From positions 62,001 through 126,000 of the forward strand of contig LWTK01000094.1 in NCBI GenBank assembly GCA_003326205.1: DNA of 64,000 nucleotides. Direction: 5' to 3'. Shown here in pieces: positions 62,947-64,000 of the stretch. Numbering within the stretch: the first letter of the stretch is position 1; each line of letters starts with the position of its first letter. This DNA comes from Nostoc sp. ATCC 43529 (GTDB lineage Bacteria > Cyanobacteriota > Cyanobacteriia > Cyanobacteriales > Nostocaceae). A program made the translations under genes and the position numbers. The notes beneath the pieces are model-generated. The model searched no databases and was not told where the DNA came from. It saw only the letters and a list, made by a program, of their open reading frames with translations.

Positions 62947-63204
62947 TTAAACATCTGGCATAGGGATGACACGCAAAAATTTCACAATTCCACCCCTAAT
63001 TTCTATACCAATCAAATAATTATCCAGAGTGAAGCGGTGAAAAATCCCTTCACTATCAAGCTGTCGTAGTTCTTTTAGTCCAGTCAGCTGCCACTTTTGG
63101 GCAAACTCGGTAAACACAAAATCATACACCCGCTCGTAAGCAGCAGGTTCTAAATTTTTTAGGTCTAGCAAAAAAGACCTTGCATAGCGTACTTCCACAC
63201 TCAC
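62947..63204 (-). CDS. RelE/ParE-type toxin-like protein
   Basis: 85 residues resembling RelE-family mRNA interferases: VEVRYARSFLLDLKNLEP at the start, a central helix and IFHRFTLDNYLIGIEIRGG-IVKFLRVIPMPD at the end. The small size and a possible upstream antitoxin support the call. Activity is uncertain because the pair is separated by repeat sequence. Confidence 0.75.
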   Translation of the reverse strand: MSVEVRYARSFLLDLKNLEPAAYERVYDFVFTEFAQKWQLTGLKELRQLDSEGIFHRFTLDNYLIGIEIRGGIVKFLRVIPMPDV

Positions 63205-63220
63205 CAGGGGTTATACCATT

Positions 63221-63258
63221 TTGGATTTGAGATTTTCGATTTTAGATTTGGGATTGTG
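63221..63258. repeat. ATTTTAGATTTGGGA-type repeat between toxin and antitoxin genes
   Basis: TTTTGGATTTGAGATTTTCG followed by ATTTTAGATTTGGGATTG; same family as in cysS (42981-43020). Confidence 0.7.
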
Positions 63259-63315
63259 TACTCCTGCAAACAAGCAAGCTAGGCATACTGGTACAAAATC
63301 GAAAGCACTACCGCA

Positions 63316-63513
63316 TCAGAAAAACATTAGCAGTCGTATTGCTTCATCATGGGTTAAAATGTCCCACGGTTGCTGCGATCGCTTCACTTTTTGTATCGCC
63401 TTAAGCATATAAAAGTCACAATGTAAAGCTTCCAGAACGTTCCAAATGCTTTGCAGATCGTCATCGGCTAACTGCTCGATTAAATGATGCATTCTCAGTC
63501 GCAGTAAATTCAT
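63316..63513 (-). CDS. Putative antitoxin, possibly truncated
   Basis: 65 residues: MNLLRLRMHHLIEQLADDDL, then IWNVLEALHCDFYMLKAIQK and PWDILTHDEAIRLLMFF. The pattern resembles N-terminal parts of cyanobacterial antitoxins paired with RelE-like toxins. The partner normally overlaps or nearly touches the toxin gene; here 111 bases with a repeat lie between. The protein may have lost its toxin-binding C-terminus. Confidence 0.6.
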   Translation of the reverse strand: MNLLRLRMHHLIEQLADDDLQSIWNVLEALHCDFYMLKAIQKVKRSQQPWDILTHDEAIRLLMFF

Positions 63514-63690
63514 ACGTTAATTCTTGCTTATAAACAAACTCCAACAATAAATAGTATTCCCAAAAAATTAGTCAGGCTTAACGACAATATTTTGGGTTTT
63601 GAATTGGGAATTGCCTTTGTAGAGACAAGGGAATAGGGAACAGAGGAAAGAAAAAACAGGTTTATCTGAACTGCATTGTGCTATATCCGC

Positions 63691-63999
63691 CTAACCAAGC
63701 GTACAAGACAGTGTAGGAAGATAAAATTTCAGCTTCTGAGGCTCGACGTTGACCTTCTGAGGCTCAACTTTGACCTTCTGAGGCTCGACGTTGACCTTCT
63801 GAGGCTCGACGTTGACCTTCTGAGGTTCAACGTTGACCTTCTGAGGTTCAACTTTGACCTTCTGAGGCTCGACGTTGACCTTCTGAGGCTTGACTTTGGT
63901 CTTGAAATAAATTATCCAAATCCAAATATTGTGGGGTGGACATCTTGTCCGCCCTTGTTTACGGGCGGGCGAGACGCCCACCCCACAAGAGAAATTCAA
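63691..63999 (-). CDS. Open frame of VEPQKVN repeats (doubtful, reaches window edge)
   Basis: About 100 codons on the minus strand, built of eight 7-residue units VNVEPQK/VKVEPQK and framed by repeat-derived sequence. The start lies at or beyond the window edge; only a TTG is visible. It could be the end of a repeat protein or a chance frame through a 21-bp minisatellite. Confidence 0.3.
   Translation of the reverse strand: MNFSCGVGVSPARKQGRTRCPPHNIWIWIIYFKTKVKPQKVNVEPQKVKVEPQKVNVEPQKVNVEPQKVNVEPQKVKVEPQKVNVEPQKLKFYLPTLSCTLG
63733..63900. repeat. Eight tandem copies of a 21-bp unit
   Basis: Unit CTTCTGAGGCTCGACGTTGAC with small differences (CAACTTTGAC, GGTTCAACG). Length 168 bases, exactly eight units. 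Because 21 is a multiple of three, copy number can change without breaking a frame. Confidence 0.92.
63929..63988. repeat. 60-bp GC-rich inverted repeat
   Basis: TTGTGGGGTGG (63929-63939) pairs with CCACCCCACAA (63978-63988), with inner GTCCGCCC / GGGCGGGC. A REP-like element of a type common in cyanobacteria. Confidence 0.85.
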
Positions 64000-64000
64000 T

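Noticed and set aside
63733..63900. CRISPR array
   Set aside because: The 21-bp units are directly adjacent with no spacers; no other spaced repeats were found in the window.

Overview
The window comes from a cyanobacterium, most likely a filamentous Nostocales member (Nostoc/Calothrix/Tolypothrix type; inference). The evidence is the photosynthesis genes (psaE, psb28, ndhO), ferredoxin-dependent glutamate synthase, a cyanobacterial-type RNase E with a C-terminal arginine run, several cyanobacteria-only small families (DUF1997, DUF1830, DUF3134, DUF4079, DUF6761, fibrillin), very frequent GCGATCGC (HIP1) octamers, and intergenic spaces full of short tandem and palindromic repeats.

Layout. 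0-8 kb: tail of an unknown gene, glsF (Fd-GOGAT), a secreted phosphodiester-glycosidase-like protein and a cupin. 9-15 kb: A-type Fe-S carrier followed by the str ribosomal cluster rpsL-rpsG-fusA-tuf-rpsJ and a Lon-N-domain protein. 15-25 kb: pheA, DUF1997, rne-rnhB, a 1.55 kb repeat-rich gap, a large radical-SAM/DUF2344 protein and a STAS protein. 25-38 kb: a 66-aa protein behind a CRP-like site, a DapL-type aminotransferase, clpS, a CPBP protease, a DICT/degenerate-HD/pentapeptide operon, a B12-type radical SAM protein, DUF1830 behind an NtcA-like site, two membrane proteins, an orphan ABC ATPase and an OmpR-type regulator. 38-54 kb: grx4 and bolA, tldE/tldD, cysS, a His-rich CobW GTPase, dtd, psb28, MogA/MoaB, an EF-hand protein, mraY, fibrillin, psaE, mutM, ndhO, mdh. 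54-64 kb is the accessory part: a 20-aa tandem-repeat protein, a lipoprotein, a three-gene cassette (winged-helix-like protein, P-loop ATPase, DUF1802 plus PD-(D/E)XK nuclease), a retropepsin-like pair, a double-Nif11 protein, pgi, a RelE-like toxin with a possibly damaged antitoxin, and a 21-bp tandem array.

Two things stand out. The cassette at 55.3-59.5 kb looks like an uncharacterised nucleic-acid-targeting, possibly defence, system. Separately, the intergenic repeats have also entered protein-coding genes in frame: glsF, cysS, mutM and the radical SAM gene each carry a copy that adds a foreign peptide to an otherwise conserved enzyme. No tRNA, rRNA, CRISPR array or transposase gene was recognised.
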